The notes under the pieces were generated by a model. It was not told the origin of the DNA and did not search any database. It saw only the letters and a program-made list of their open reading frames with translations. From NCBI RefSeq assembly GCF_021730395.1, contig NC_069377.1, positions 72,237,501 to 72,301,500 of the forward strand: DNA of 64,000 nt. Reading direction: 5' to 3'. The translations under genes and the position numbers were made by a program. Source of the stretch: Mercenaria mercenaria. Lineage: Eukaryota > Mollusca > Bivalvia > Venerida > Veneridae. This document shows positions 32,701-45,699 of the stretch, piece by piece. The stretch's first letter is position 1, and the number at the start of each line of letters is the position of its first letter.

Positions 32701-35339
32701 CTTTTAACCTTTAACTTGTAATATAGTAGTACTGATTTTAATATAGACTAGCCACTAGATTGATAATAAATATATTTCTACATTTTCCCCCTTTTTTTGT
32801 CAAATTCAATCTCACAGAGACAAAAGCCAGACTATTTTACAGATTTTCACAGAGGAATGCTGTTAAAATTATCATATGATATTGGACATAGGATATAGAC
32901 TGGCTCAGTTCACTACATTCGATCTTAAAAATGTAAAAACAGGTACGTCATAGTCTAGGAGCTAATCTAATTTTAATATTGCACACTAATTTGTGTTTTC
33001 CATAAAGGCTTAAAAAACTTGTTTCGACCAGACAGTCGCCTCCCAATCATAGTCGGTTATTGACTTTGGGGAGTATCATGCAGATGTTGATGAATTGATT
33101 GTTCGAACGGGACCGTACAATTAGCCACGCTAAATCTATTTTTAGAAACACAACAACAACATGTCTAGCACATCCGTATCGCATTTTCTGGAAAAGTGCT
33201 TTTACTTTTATTGAACAACAGGCGTAATTTGATAACATAAATGTATCTTTTGTAGAAATGGCTGACAAAAGCAAAATATTTGTAAATTTCTACATTTATC
33301 CGCCGTCTTTATACAAAATACTATCACGGCCAATCAGCCATTGTTGTTTATGACGTATTTAAATTTTTGTCACTAGACACTGTCTTCGTTGATTTACGGA
33401 AATCGACGAAGCCTGGCGGGTTAATTATATCTGTTAGCGACCCGCGGGTCATTAGATATTTAATGATTTTATATCCATTCGTACCTAAACAATATCTGGC
33501 CATCCGAGTCAGACTAACGCCCGAGTGTGTACATTAGACTGTTTTGTACAAATCTACAAAAATATTTACTTTCTTATTACGGTAATTTTGAACAGGATTA
33601 TAACTTTAATGTCTGATTTTGTTTATAACCGTAAGTGAAATGAGAGCGAGATTCAGAGAGCTAAGCGGTTCCACTGGTACTCGGTACAGTTTCAGATGAA
33701 TGAGCGGTTCTGTCATATGTCTTATATATAAGTTTTTTAACTGACAGAGGAAGTAACTTCAGCAGGTGTTTACATTGACATTTTATTGCCCCTGACTACG
33801 AACAGAGGTATTTTTAGAGGCCTTGTTACCGTCCAATGCGCAGGTGCCCTCGGGATGAATATTTCTATCCGATACGTAACACATGACAGATATTATTATT
33901 CAAGAAACGGATAGTCGATGTCTATAGATACTTGGTAACCATTCCTTATCGCCTATCACTGTGTTGGAGCAACAATGTGAACACGCGGCACGGTTTTATA
34001 TATTTTCAATGCTTTGAAAGAGTCTAAATCCACACATTGGTGCGCAGTAGTCCGGTATCGGCACTACATAATTGGAAAGTATTTCGTACCATCGGAGGCC
34101 AAATTCCTTAAAACTAGGTATCTTATTCATCTGCTGTTACTCTCATGCTCAAACCATATTGCACATTTAAAGGAGTAATAACATGTCATCTGGCTCATAT
34201 ACATACAGCGCTTATTCTGAAAGTACTGCTCATGGCTCACGGTGATTGATTTAGCAAAATGTATCATTCCGCACTAAAATGTGCTTTAACAAAACTTATT
34301 TATACATTATCTTACAAGTTCATGTAGAAATACGTTTTGTTAATGTAGAAATACGTTTTGTTGAAGCACGCTGATTTGAACAATTACCGAAATCCGCAAC
34401 ACGACCATGGCCAAGTAAACAAGTAATATTTGGTCAAGGTCAATGTGCAAACTGACCATGGAAACAACAGATAAATATATATAATGCATACTTCTCAAAT
34501 CAATGATATATGTACAAAGGGAAGGTTATATTGAAAAGAATAGACCATAAGATTCACGAACAAATCACGATGTCTAAACAAAATCTATATTGGAGTTCAT
34601 GAACAGTAAACTGAGAGAGAAAGTAGTTAACTGACGGGATAGATTGTTGTTTGTATTGTTATTGTATGGAGTTGTTTCAAATTGAGAAAACACTTAATGT
34701 CAGTTTGATACCTCAACCCTCATATTATCTGATATCAGAAATTCATCTATATTCGCAATTGTGAAATATTTTCATTTCATTACCGAGGACATCCTGGACA
34801 GTATTTTTCTATATATTTCTACTTGTCATGATCATTTATATCTCCTATAATATCTGCAGTCTGGTAACATGATCTATATTTATCTTCAAACATTTTTAGT
34901 TAAGTCAACAAAATAACATTGGCTTAGTGGAATATTTTAAAACTCGCTTTGGTAAATTATATGTTAAATCAATTATGTAACTTAATTCTGTAAGATATTA
35001 TACCCAGATTAATGAAGCTGAGACAGGCTAATCAATATTTCAAGTATTTACTAAACGAAACAAACAAAAACCCACACAGATTAACATTTATTTATTCATT
35101 TGATAATGGACATTTACTTTTTAGTTTAGAAAGCCATTGTACTATATTTGTACACGCCATGTATGAAAACATTAGATCTCTAAGCAAATGGACATTTTGT
35201 TTGTCTGAGAAACGCATAAAGCTGAAGTCGATGTTATGTTTCTTGTCGCAATTTGCATACATGACGAGTAACTCAAGCAGGTACTTTATTTGAATAACCC
35301 TTAGATCGCACACAAATGATAACAGTTAAGGAAGTCTAT
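32701..35339. other. no recognised feature
   Basis: AT-rich spacer. A small direct repeat (AATGTAGAAATACGTTTTGT twice) at 34322-34361. No exon is supported. Confidence 0.4.
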
Positions 35340-35700
35340 TTATTTGTGATTTGATAGAAGATATTCTAAATTAACAATTGAACCAACAGCCGAGCAAACC
35401 ATGGCCGATTTCGCTTCTTCCAAGAACATTAAATCTGAAGCTATAGAAGTGCCGTCATGGACGAGTAGTAAAGGTACTGACTCTCTTCGTGGTCGAGTAG
35501 ATAATAAATAAGATCGGTCGAGTAGATAAGGTACTGACTTTAACTTGCTCTCCCCTATGTCTTCGTGGTCAGGTATATAAGAAATGACCTCCCTTATGTC
35601 TTTCTGGTCGAGAAGATAAGGTACCAACTTTAACTTAGTCTCCCCTATGTCTTCGTATTAAGATAGATAAGAAATGACCTCATTTCTATATTTCTGGTCG
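35340..35700 (-). other. exon-like ORF end with 30-residue repeats, at the edge of the 90-bp array
   Basis: The minus strand is open for 95 codons: VPYLLDQKDIREVISYIP, DHEDIGESKLKSVPYLLD, then a non-repeated tail HDGTSIASDLMFLEEAKSAM, SIVNLEYLLSNHK and stop. The repeat period is 30 residues (90 bp), the same as the adjoining array. In the bulk array this frame is closed once per unit (TAT has become TAA). It may be the 3' end of an old coding exon from which the array expanded, or chance. I recognise no family. Confidence 0.35.
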
Positions 35701-38470
35701 AGTAGATAAGTTGCTCCCGCCTATGTTTTCGCGGTCGGGTAGATTAGAAATGCTCTCGCCTAAGTTTTTTGGCAGAGTAGTTAAGGTACTGGCTTTAACT
35801 TGCTCCCGCCTATGTTTTCGCGGTCGAGTAGATAAGAAATGCTCTCGCCTATGCTTTTTTGGCCGAGTAGTTAAGGTACTGGCGTTAACTTGCTCCCGCC
35901 TATGTTTTCGCGGTCGAGTAGATAAGAAATGCTCTCGCCTATGTTTTTGTGGCCGAGTACTTAAGGTACTAGCTTTAACTTGCTCCCGCCCATGTTTTCG
36001 CGGTCGAGTAGATAAGAAATGCTCTCGCCTATGATTTTTTGATCGAGTAGTTAAGGTACTAGCTTGTCGAGTAGATAAGAAATGCTCTCGCCTATGATTT
36101 TTTGGCCGAGTAGTTAAGGTACTAGCTTTAACTTGCTCCCGCCCATGTTTTCGCGGTCGAGTAGATAAGAAATGCTCTCGCCTATGTTTTTGTGGCCGAG
36201 TAGTTAAGGTACTGGCTTTACCTTGCTCCCGCCTATGTTTTCGCGGTCGAATAGATAAGAAATGCTCTCGCCTATGTTTTTGTGCCGAGTAGTTAAGGTA
36301 CTGGCTTTAACTTGCTCCCGCCTATGTTTTCGCGGTCGATAGATAAGAAATGCTCTCGCCCATATTTTTTTGGACCGGAGAGTTAAGTATGGCTTTAACT
36401 TGCTCCCGCCTATGTTTTCGCGGTCGAGTAGATAAGAAATGCTCTCGCCATGTTTTTTGGCCGAGTAGTTAAGGTATTGGCTTAACTTGCTCCCGCCTAT
36501 GTTTTCGCGGTCGAGTAGATAAGAAATACTCTCGCCTATGTTTTTGTGGCCGAGTAGTTAAGGTACTGGCTTTAACTTGCTCCCGCCTATGTTTTCGCTG
36601 TCGAGTAGATAAGAAATGCTCTCGCCTATGTTTTTGTGGCCGGGTACTTAAGGTACTGGCTTTAACTTGCTCCCGCCTATGTTTTCGCGATCGAGTACAT
36701 AAGAAATGCTCTCGCCAATGTTTTTTCGGCCGAGTTGTTAAGGTACTGGTTTAACTTGCTCCCGCCTATGTTTTCGCGGTCGAGTAGATAAGGAATGCTC
36801 TCGCCTATGTTTTTTTCGGCCGAGTGGTTAAGGTACTGGCTTTAACTTGCTCCCGCCTATATTTTCACGGTCGAGTAGATAAGAAATGCTCTCGCCTATG
36901 TTCTTTTGGCCGAGTAGTTAAGGTACTGGCTTTAACTTGCTCCCGCCTACGTTTTCGCGGTCGAGTAGATAAGAAATGCTCTCGCCTATGTTTTTGTGGC
37001 CGAGTAGTTAAGGTACTGGCTTTAACTTGCTCCCGCCTATGTTTTCCGCGTCGAGTAGATAAGAAATGCTCTCGCTATGTTTTTGTGGCCGAGTAGTTAA
37101 GGTACTGGCTTTTACTTGCTCCCGCCTATGTTTTCGCAGTCGAGAAGATAAAAAATGCTCTCGCCTATGTTTTTGTGGCCGACTAGTTAAGGTTCTGGCT
37201 TTAACTTGCTCCCGCCTATGTTTTCGCGGTCGAGTAGATAAGAAATGCTCTCGCTTATGTTTTTGTGGCCGACTAGTTAAGGTACTGGCTTCAACTTGCT
37301 CCCGCCTATGTTTTCGCGGTCGACTAGATAAGAAATGCTCTCGCCTATGTTTTGTTCGGCGGAGGGGTTAAGGTACTGGCTTAACTTGCTCCCCCTATGT
37401 TTTCGCGGTCGAGTAGATAAGAAATGCTCTCGCCTATGTTTTTGTGGCCGAGTAGTTAAGGTACTGGCTTTAACTTGCTCCCGCCTATGTTTTCGCGGTC
37501 GAGTAGATAAGAAATGCTCTCGCCTATGTTTTTGTGGCCGAGTAGTTAAGGTACTGGCTTTAACTTGCTCTTCCCTTGTTTTTTGCTCGAATAGATAAGA
37601 AATTCTCCCTATGTCTCGTGGTCGTAGAAGTACTGACTTGATCTTGGCCTCACCAATGTATTTTACATGTTGGGAGAAAGAATTTGTATTTTTTTTCGGC
37701 CGAGTAGTTAAGGTACTGGCTTTAACTTGCTCCCGCCTATGTTTTCGCGGTCGAGTAGATAAGAAATGCTCTCGCCTATGTTTTTGTGGCCGAGTAGTTA
37801 AGGTACTGGCTTTAACTTGCTCCCGCCTATGTTTTCGCGGTCGAGTAGATAAGAAATGCTCTCGTCTATGTTTTTTCGGCCGAGTAGTTAAGGTACTGGC
37901 TTTATCTTACTCCCGCCTATGTTTTCGCGGTCGAGTAAATAAGAAATGCTCTCGCCTATGTTTTTGTGGCCGACTGGTTAAGATACTGGCTTTAACTTGC
38001 TCCCGCCTATGTTTTCGCGCTCGAGTAGATAAGAAATGCTCTCGCCTATGTTTTTTTGGCCAAGTAGTTAAGGTACTAGCTTTAACTTGCTCCCGCCTAT
38101 GTTTTCGCTGTCGAGTAGATAAGAAATGCTCTCGCCTATGTTTTTGTGGCCGAGTAGTTAAGGTACTGGCTTTAACTTGCTCCCGCCTATGTTTTCGCGG
38201 TCGAGTAGATAAGAAATGCTCTCGCCTATGTTTTTGTGGCCGAGTAGTTAAGGTACTGGCTTTAACTTGCTCCCGCCTATGTTTTCGCGGTCGACTAGAT
38301 AAGAAATGCTCTCGCCTATGTTTTTGTGGCCGAGTAGTTAAGGTACTGGCTTTAACTTGCTCTTCCCTTTGCCTTTTTTGCTCGAATAGATAAGAAATAT
38401 CCTCACCTATGTCTGCGTGGTCGAGAAGTGCTGACTTGATCTTGGCCTCACCAATGTTATTTTAAACATT
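35640..38470. repeat. 90-bp minisatellite (about 30 units)
   Basis: The unit is two related half-units of about 39 and 51 bp: GTCGAGTAGATAAGAAATGC with TCTCGCCTATG, and GGCCGAGTAGTTAAGGTACT with GGCTTTAACTTGCTCCCGCC. Both end TATGTTTT(T/C)G. Copies are very similar between 36500 and 38340. A different spacer at 37565-37690 interrupts the array, and a similar spacer closes it at 38350-38470. Open frames of up to 260 codons follow only from the multiple-of-three period. Confidence 0.95.
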
Positions 38471-39477
38471 TTTGGGAGAAAAGACTTTATTAATCTGTTT
38501 TTCGAGTACACCAGTTACTTATCTGCATGGGATTCCTTTTTTTAAAAGTGGAAGAGTATCCATATGACGTTTTGGCTTGAAATCCAAGAACTCCACTATG
38601 CAACGCTAGTAATAGAACTTCACTTACCACATGAAGTTTACTTTAGTGAAAAATGCGTTTCAGCAATTTTATCACTTTTTACGGATCCTCTAACATCAAA
38701 AATAACACACACTAAGTCTTGACACTTCTGATTTTACGTATGAAATATAAAGAGTGACTTTATGGTCAATGTTAGTTTGTGATAGACACAGTCGAATATT
38801 TCATAGTACTCAACGAAGCTTGTTCCCGTCCTCTTTACCCTCTTTGGTCCATGTTTATCTCCTATACAATAATTACTTTAAGCTCAATACCATTTTTCAT
38901 AGTAAACAATAAAAAAGTAGATAACAAAATGTTTAATTAATTTTTGACGACATTGGTTATATTGTGTATATATATAATTTCGCAACAAAACCTGTTTGAA
39001 TACATTAGTATGTACCAGTGACGGTATGTCGCATTGCATGCATATCTAATATCTAATGTATCATATTACTTTTAAAGAGTCATCTGATGACAGACAAAAC
39101 ATAAAAAGAGATGATAAAAGGAATTATGGCAAATTCGCCGTAATTTCGGAGTATGCTCTCCAGTCTCTGCCAGACAAAAAGACATTCCTGTGACATGTCT
39201 TTATTTTATTGATGTTAATATTCTACTTTTTATTGATTATCATAGAACCCCACGTTTAGACCACCCCTAGATTATGACCACCTCATTATTAAGATCACTC
39301 TTTTCCAGGATGGAATTATTTTTTATATATTACAATTGTCGCAAACTCCTTTAAAAAAGACCCCCGCGTTTCTACTGTATTTCTATAAATCATTTAACTT
39401 AGTATGCTGATTTTTCAGTATAAGATCGATCTATCAGATGTAATATTTTCACGAGTTACTTAGCCACAAATGAAACT
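38471..39477. other. no recognised feature
   Basis: AT-rich spacer between two minisatellites; no supported exon. Confidence 0.4.
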
Positions 39478-40290
39478 AGCTAGCGTAAATACAACCAGCC
39501 TGGATACAGCCAGCATAAAACCAACAGGAATACAGCCATCAGGGAAGCAGTCAGCTGGCATACAGCTAGCAGCAATACAGACGGCAGGGATACAGCGAGC
39601 CGGCATACAGCTAGCAGGGATACATCCAACAGGGATACAACCGGCATAAAACCAACAGGAATACAGCCAGCCGGCATACAGCTAGCAGGAATACAGCCAG
39701 CCGGCATACAGCTAGCAGGAATACAGCCAGCCGGCATACAGCTACCAGGAATACAGCCAGCATAGAACCAACAGGAATACAGCCAGCAGGGATACAGCGA
39801 GCCGGCATACAGCTAGCAGGAATACAGCCAGCCGGCATACAGCTACCAGGAATACAGCCAGCATAGAACCAACAGGAATACAGCCAGCAGGGATGCAGTC
39901 AGCCGGCATACAGCTAGCAGGAATACAGCCAGCATAGAACCGACAGGAATACAGCCAGCAGGGATATAGCCGGCATATAACCAACAGGAATACAGCCAGC
40001 AGGGATACAGCCAGCCGGCATACAGCTAGCAGGAATACAGCCGGCATACAGCTAGCAGGAATACAGCCAGCAGGGATACAGCCGGCATATAACCAACAGG
40101 AAAACAGCCAGCACGGATTCAGGCAGCCGGCATACAGCTAGCAGGAATACAGCCAGCAGGGATACAGCCGGCATAGACCCAACAGGAATACAGCCAGTAG
40201 GGATGCAGCCAGCTGGCATACAGCTAGCAAAAATACAGCCAGCAGTGATACAGCCAGCCGGCATACAGCTAGCAAGGATACTCGACTGGA
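39478..40290. repeat. minisatellite built on a 15-bp unit with higher-order periods
   Basis: Variants of ATACAGCCAGC(A/C)GG, CATACAGCTAGCAGG, and CATAAAACCAACAGG alternate, grouped in higher-order blocks of about 60-90 bp. The 15-bp base period keeps several minus-strand frames open (C-I-P-A-G / C-M-P-A-S pentapeptides), which I do not accept as coding. Confidence 0.9.
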
Positions 40291-40416
40291 CTTAACCACC
40301 ATGGCTTTTTCAAATTTAAGCTCTAATTGCTTAATTGCCTCCATGACAGTCCTGTTATCCAGTGCCCCTTGTATGCTACCGGCCATTGCTCCTACCGCAT
40401 ATACGACAAAACACGG
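40285..40416 (-). other. possible small exon abutting the 15-bp array
   Basis: Minus-strand ATG at 40386 in a good context (GCAATGG) opens MAGSIQGALDNRTVMEAIKQ, LELKFEKAMVVKSSRV, a plausible amphipathic helix. The frame then runs straight into the array near 40280. An in-frame stop lies upstream. No family recognised. Whether a donor exists at the exon/array edge (CGA|GTATCC) is uncertain. Confidence 0.25.
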
Positions 40417-40429
40417 ACAAGGTTTTTCG

Positions 40430-41129
40430 GTTCAAATTTCCAGTCCCCTCATGCATGGACATAAGTGCACTGGTAATATTTTTATCTTTTTATCTCATTT
40501 CAAATGATTTTAACATAAGATGTCAGAACATAGGGAAATCACTCTATCAATCCAGATTCAAGGCCGGCCAAGACCATGCGCGGGCACTACAATACTTATC
40601 AATTCAAACGATTTGCAGAATGTAGGCTCATATCCTCAAAAATATTTTAACAGTACATTATATTATTTGAAATCAAAAATACTATTTTAAGGTATGAAAC
40701 TTGTTTGACCTATATAGGTAACGCTTAATTTTGTCGCACTAGAAGTTTGACAAACAATTTTTTTCAACGAAAGAGCGTTTGCTAAACATGTGCGGATGAT
40801 CAACTGAAGATCAAATTATCTTGAAACAACTTTTTGGCCATATCAGTAAGACAACAGTATTTCCTCTAGAAAAAAGTAACTGATAATTGTTTCAAATACA
40901 GAGTAATACTGGATAGTTATTTGCACCGAAAATTCATATTCATATATGAAAGGTTCTTCACAGCTTACAACGAAATATGATAGAACTCTGATATGCAAAA
41001 ATATGAGAATAATGCTAAGTAGTATTGTGCGAATTAAGGAGCGCTTCGCTTACTATATGATACAAATCTAATAATAAATATTTATATTATGCTAAATATT
41101 TATTTTTCAATCAACTAATGTACGCCTCC
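40430..41129. other. no recognised feature
   Basis: AT-rich spacer before the sulfotransferase duplication block. Confidence 0.35.
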
Positions 41130-41800
41130 TTTCATTTATTCACTTAATTATGTAAATGTTTTGGTCCACAAATAGGATATCATCAGTGTCTCATTTCCAT
41201 AACTACAGACCCATTGTATTTTCATACGAGCCACATTCTATTGTGGTATATTTATTTCTCGATAACTATAGGTAGTTAACTTGATAAATCCAAGTTTTCT
41301 GAAAAAATATCTCGGTCGTCGGAAGACATATCTCTAGAGGTTGCCGTCCATGTATTGTTCAGAAAGACTTTTGCTCTAGTTTTGATTTTTTGGAACTGAA
41401 CATGAAACGTGAAAGAGATTTGGAAGAAGGTATTGATGTTTATTTGTATGTAAGGAATATAGGTCTTATAGTCCGCAATCTGTGACACTATATCTAGAAA
41501 CAAATGATTTTCTTTTAAAGTCAGGTCCTCTAAAAGTCGGTCTTGGAAACAAAGACCTTTTATATTTGTTTCTTTTATTCGGCAAATCTTTTAAACGCTT
41601 TACCCCTAAAATTACAGATATATTTGGTAACAGTTTCTAAGTTATTCTATCCATAAAAACAACCGGTTCCCGTCCTTCTATCGCAGTTACACTGTATATA
41701 CAGACACATAGTTACACTTCCTCATTTTATTTGAGATGTTTCTGTTCGTATATTAAGTATTTTATTTGAATAGGCAGTATGCAGTTTAAAAAACTTTGCA
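41130..41800. repeat. upstream part of the sulfotransferase duplication block, copy A
   Basis: TGTAAATGTTTTGGT, ATCATCAGTGT, TTTTCATACGAG, GATAACTATAGGTA, AAAGACTTTTGCTCTAG and AAGTCAGGTCCTCT occur in the same order and orientation at 59480-60090. The duplication therefore includes at least 1 kb upstream of the gene. Confidence 0.85.
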
Positions 41801-42162
41801 TTTAATATTTCGCATTTCACAATTTACAGCTGGCATTTATCATTTGACAGTCAATATTTGACATTGCACATTTGGCAAATAGCAGTTGCTTAACTTATTT
41901 GGAATCCGACCTTCCATATATGTACACACAGTCAAATTTCGTAATCTATTGATATGATAAAATAACTTTTACGAGACTGTTATCTCAGCATAACCTTGAT
42001 CTTAAGTTTAAAACCGTTATACATGTAAATAAAAGATCAGCCATCACGCCCTGTGCTTGTGGGATATACTTTATACATACGTTATAAACGTATACATGTG
42101 CATTTAACTTTGGATAAAATTGTGAAATTAGAGATTCAGCCAGACGTCTGAGGTGAACTAAG

Positions 42163-44617
42163 ATGAAAAAAAATGGGAAAGTGGAGCTTGAAAAGCTGAA
42201 GATGAAGCCCAGAGTATACAAAGGAATATTGATGCCTGACAATGAAGTTGAAGTCATAGAGAATATGAATACAAGGGAAGACGACATTTGGGTCTGTAGT
42301 TACCCAAGATCAGGTTTGAATATAGCCTTAGAACACGTTAATAACGTGCTCAGTAACAAGCAGTAACAAGTTAGAATTTGTACTTAGATATGCATTTTTA
42401 TATGATTCACTTTATTTTGCCGTTGAATTAGATCATAATCATGCAATGATAAGTAATGAAATAAAACTAGAATATATATTTGACAGCGTTTTATTTATGA
42501 TTGCTGTTTGCTGTTCAGTCTTTCGGAATAAATTTATTTTCTACAGGAACAACTTTAACCCAACAGATAGTCTCCCTTGTAATGACTCTGGACTTTAAAG
42601 CAGCAACTACTGTACAGCTTAATGAAAGATTTCCTCAGGTAGACATAACAGATGAAAGATATCCTTACTTCAAAGGTTTGTTCAACTTAAAATATTTAAT
42701 AGAAATCCAAAGTCACCTCTTATGCAAAGTATATCACAATCTGACTTAAATTCCGTAAATTATATACAAAATTCATCAAAAGATGTAATGTAATTTGAGA
42801 CAAGCCCAATGTTCTTGTTAATGAAACCTACAGAGTCAGTTGACAAACATAGAACGCAAACGAGCAATGTCTGCATATGATATACGTTTCCTGTATAGAT
42901 TTACTTAATCTATGTTATGTATTTTAAAGGAGTGAAGTATATAGAACAGCTGCCGTCACCTCGAATGGTTAAATGCCATTTACATCACTTTCTTCTTCCG
43001 GAACAATTAAGAAACGGCAAGGGACGGGTACGTTTTGTAACCTTCATAAAAGATGTACATGTCCTTTCAAAGCCCTCAAGCCCAATTTTATGAACGCTTT
43101 TCAAACATTAATGTTGAGCCCGTTGTGTTGAAAGGGCAGTGCTTGCTGAATACCATTGTGACAGGATTCTGTTACATGATCAATTTATTCTCTCCAGTCT
43201 GCTTATACTAAGTATTGACAATTTAGAAAAATATTCACGTAAAATGAATGCCTTACCATAAAATCTAATCAGTTATATTCTGATCTATTTTCATCAGATT
43301 ATTTACATTGCGAGAAATCCAAAGGACGTAGTGGTCTCCTGGTATCATTTACTGGAGTGGACAGACGAATTACTTGATGACTTAGACACATGGGATAAAT
43401 TTTTAGATTCATTTGTCGATGGGACCGGTAAGTTTGAATTTCAGATTGCCAAGCATAAATGCGTGCACATATCTGTTTTTTAACATTTGATACAATTGAT
43501 TATCTTTTGCTCTTTGTAAATACAGCTCACACAAACATGTTTGATTTTCGCTTATAAATTATTTATGTTCTATGTTTTAAGGTATATTTTGCCCCTGGCC
43601 GCGACATGTGACAGAATATTGGGAGCGGAGAGATGACAAAAATGTTTTGTTCCTCAAATACGAAAACGTCACCAAGGTATCACATCGAGCGCGAAATTGG
43701 AGAAATGATTTGTAATTCTGTTGGAATGATTTGTACATTGTGATTTGGAGAGAGTTATTTGTGATTTGGAGGGGATGATTTGTTGTCTGTAGGAGATGTT
43801 TGTAATTTGAGGGAATGATTGAGAATATTCTATAAAAGATTTCAAACGTTTTTGATAATATTGTATCTTGTAATTGTCCCATCATGTGAAAGACACTTTA
43901 ATAAATCTGTTATAGACAGGCTGGTAAATAGGTGACAAATTTAGGCTTAAACAAAATTTGCAATTGTATAAAGCAATGTCTATGTGTCAGTACTTACTTT
44001 GTATCATCAAACTGTATTCTTTAAATAAAATATATACATTATAATGGCGACATTTTTCAAATGCTGATGTCACTAAACTAGCTACATTTTGTTTTAGGAT
44101 ATATCTAAAGCAGTGAAGGATATTGCATGTTTTCTTAACCGCGAGATTACGGATGAAGATGTTGACAGAATAAGCAAGTTTTGTCATGTTGATAACATGA
44201 GGAAGAATGATATGGCTAACCTGTCTTACTGGCGAGATTTCAAAAAGGTCAATGACAACGCTGGTGGACGTTTTATTAACAAAGGTGTGTATTTGTCCGC
44301 TTCCAAATAAAATAGCACTGATTACTGGAATGTTCAACTTAAAAACATTATCACATTATCACAAGTTAAAGGTGGGCTTGAGTTGCGGTGGTATATATAA
44401 TCAAACACCATAATGCTTGTTGCATTAAACGTATCTATGAATTATTACATAGCGATTCTGAACATTAAGTTGTATTTTCTTATTATTTTTATATTTTGGT
44501 TCTTCCTCTATAGGTAAATCAGGTGTTTGGAAAGAATTTTTGTCTCACGAGGAAGCGACGAAAAATGATGGTCTTCTGGAACAGGTCAAGCAGTCTGGAC
44601 TTACATTTGAAGATTGA
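42163..44617 (+). CDS. cytosolic sulfotransferase (SULT1-like), copy A, complete, seven exons
   Basis: Transfers sulfate from PAPS to a small acceptor in the cytosol; acceptor unknown. Exons 42163-42313, 42547-42675, 42930-43027, 43298-43427, 43582-43676, 44098-44284, 44514-44617 join in frame to 297 aa, the usual SULT length, all with GT-AG introns. Motifs: 5'-PAPS loop YPRSGTT (47-53), catalytic His110 in VKCHLHHFLLP, 3'-phosphate motif IARNPKDVVVSWYH (Arg132, Ser140), C-terminal FINKGKSGVWKEF. The usual Arg of the RKG motif is Asn here. Relative to copy B the ancestral ATG has become ACG and a TAA follows it. A one-base insertion puts the ATG at 42163 in frame, so the first residues (MKKNGK) are new. 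No signal peptide or membrane segment. Confidence 0.93.
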
Positions 44618-45690
44618 ATTAATAACATGTGTACTATGTGTCCTTGTATTAATCAGCTGCTGATTCATTTAGTTCATAATAGCCGTAATGGTGGTTTAAA
44701 TATTATGTTAAATATGCAACTTGGTTTTATTCAACTAACTTAAAACAAAACACTTAAATCATTTTGCCTCTCAAACCTGATATTCAAGACCCGTTGACAT
44801 TATGAGACCACGGTCACTTTATGGGGTTAATATTTTTGTAAAAGCTAGTCAGTGCACCGTTCATTATGCAAAAATTCTGTAGCTGTAGTGCCCATCTGCT
44901 TGAAAAGTTAACTTGAATAATATAATAATATCTCTTATAAACTGCATCATTTGCCTTTATGCTTTGTCTACATTAGTCTTGAATCTATGCTTAAAATAAG
45001 CTACAGTTAAGAACTGTTCAAGACGTTACCATGTTCAGATTCCTTTTTTTTTTATTCTTTTACAAACTGAACAGAACAAATTATGTTATTTTTATCAGCA
45101 TTATTGATTTGAAAAATGAATGTTATGAAATATCTAAACAGTTTGCAATTAAAAAGCATATGTAAAAATGAAATGCTTATTTGCAGTCTTCACTTTTCTC
45201 TGCTATTATACAGCTGCTTTAATTATGATATTTTCAATTCAATTTATATACAAGCCTACTTTACAATTTCTTGCCAAGTATACAGAGTTTCTAACAAAGT
45301 ACTCTGACAGGACGCATTCTATTTAAACTGAAACTGAATCTATATATTTTTGAATTACCAATTTTATATAACTATATATTCATTATCTTCAGTAATCGCC
45401 TCACTGTAGGAGTATACTCGGGATTTGAATATTCAGTGGCGTTGTAGTCATTATTTTACGTCGCCCCAGTTGACAACAGTTATGCTTTCTATGACAAATT
45501 AAAAAAAGGAACACTACGAGCGCCGATGTATGAAAAGAAAAATAACAATAAATCACACTAAGGCCAACACCAGTTTAAGGTATCTCTCCTTTACTTTAGA
45601 AGCGTTCGAGTGGCTTCAACACAGTCGACTCGTAGCCAAGCTCAGCTACAATATAATCAGAGGGAGGTCACTTACATACACATCGTGTGT
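44618..45690. other. no recognised feature
   Basis: 3' flank of sulfotransferase A and AT-rich spacer. Homology to the 3' flank of copy B fades within about 100 bp. Confidence 0.4.
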
Positions 45691-45699
45691 TTACTGATG

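Noticed and set aside
35711-38393. Plus-strand ORFs up to 260 aa with GRVVKVLALTCSRLCF repeats
   Set aside because: Artefact of the 90-bp period. Frames are broken wherever a unit has an indel and nothing non-repetitive is attached.
39480-40264. Minus-strand ORFs of C-I-P-A-G pentapeptides resembling a cysteine/proline-rich structural protein
   Set aside because: All frames are open because of the 15-bp unit, and there is no signal peptide or stable flanking exon. Only the abutting segment at 40285-40416 was kept, with low confidence.
41985-42287. Minus-strand ORF over sulfotransferase exon 1 (and its twin at 60826-61107)
   Set aside because: Shadow of the plus-strand coding exon, conserved only because the locus is duplicated.
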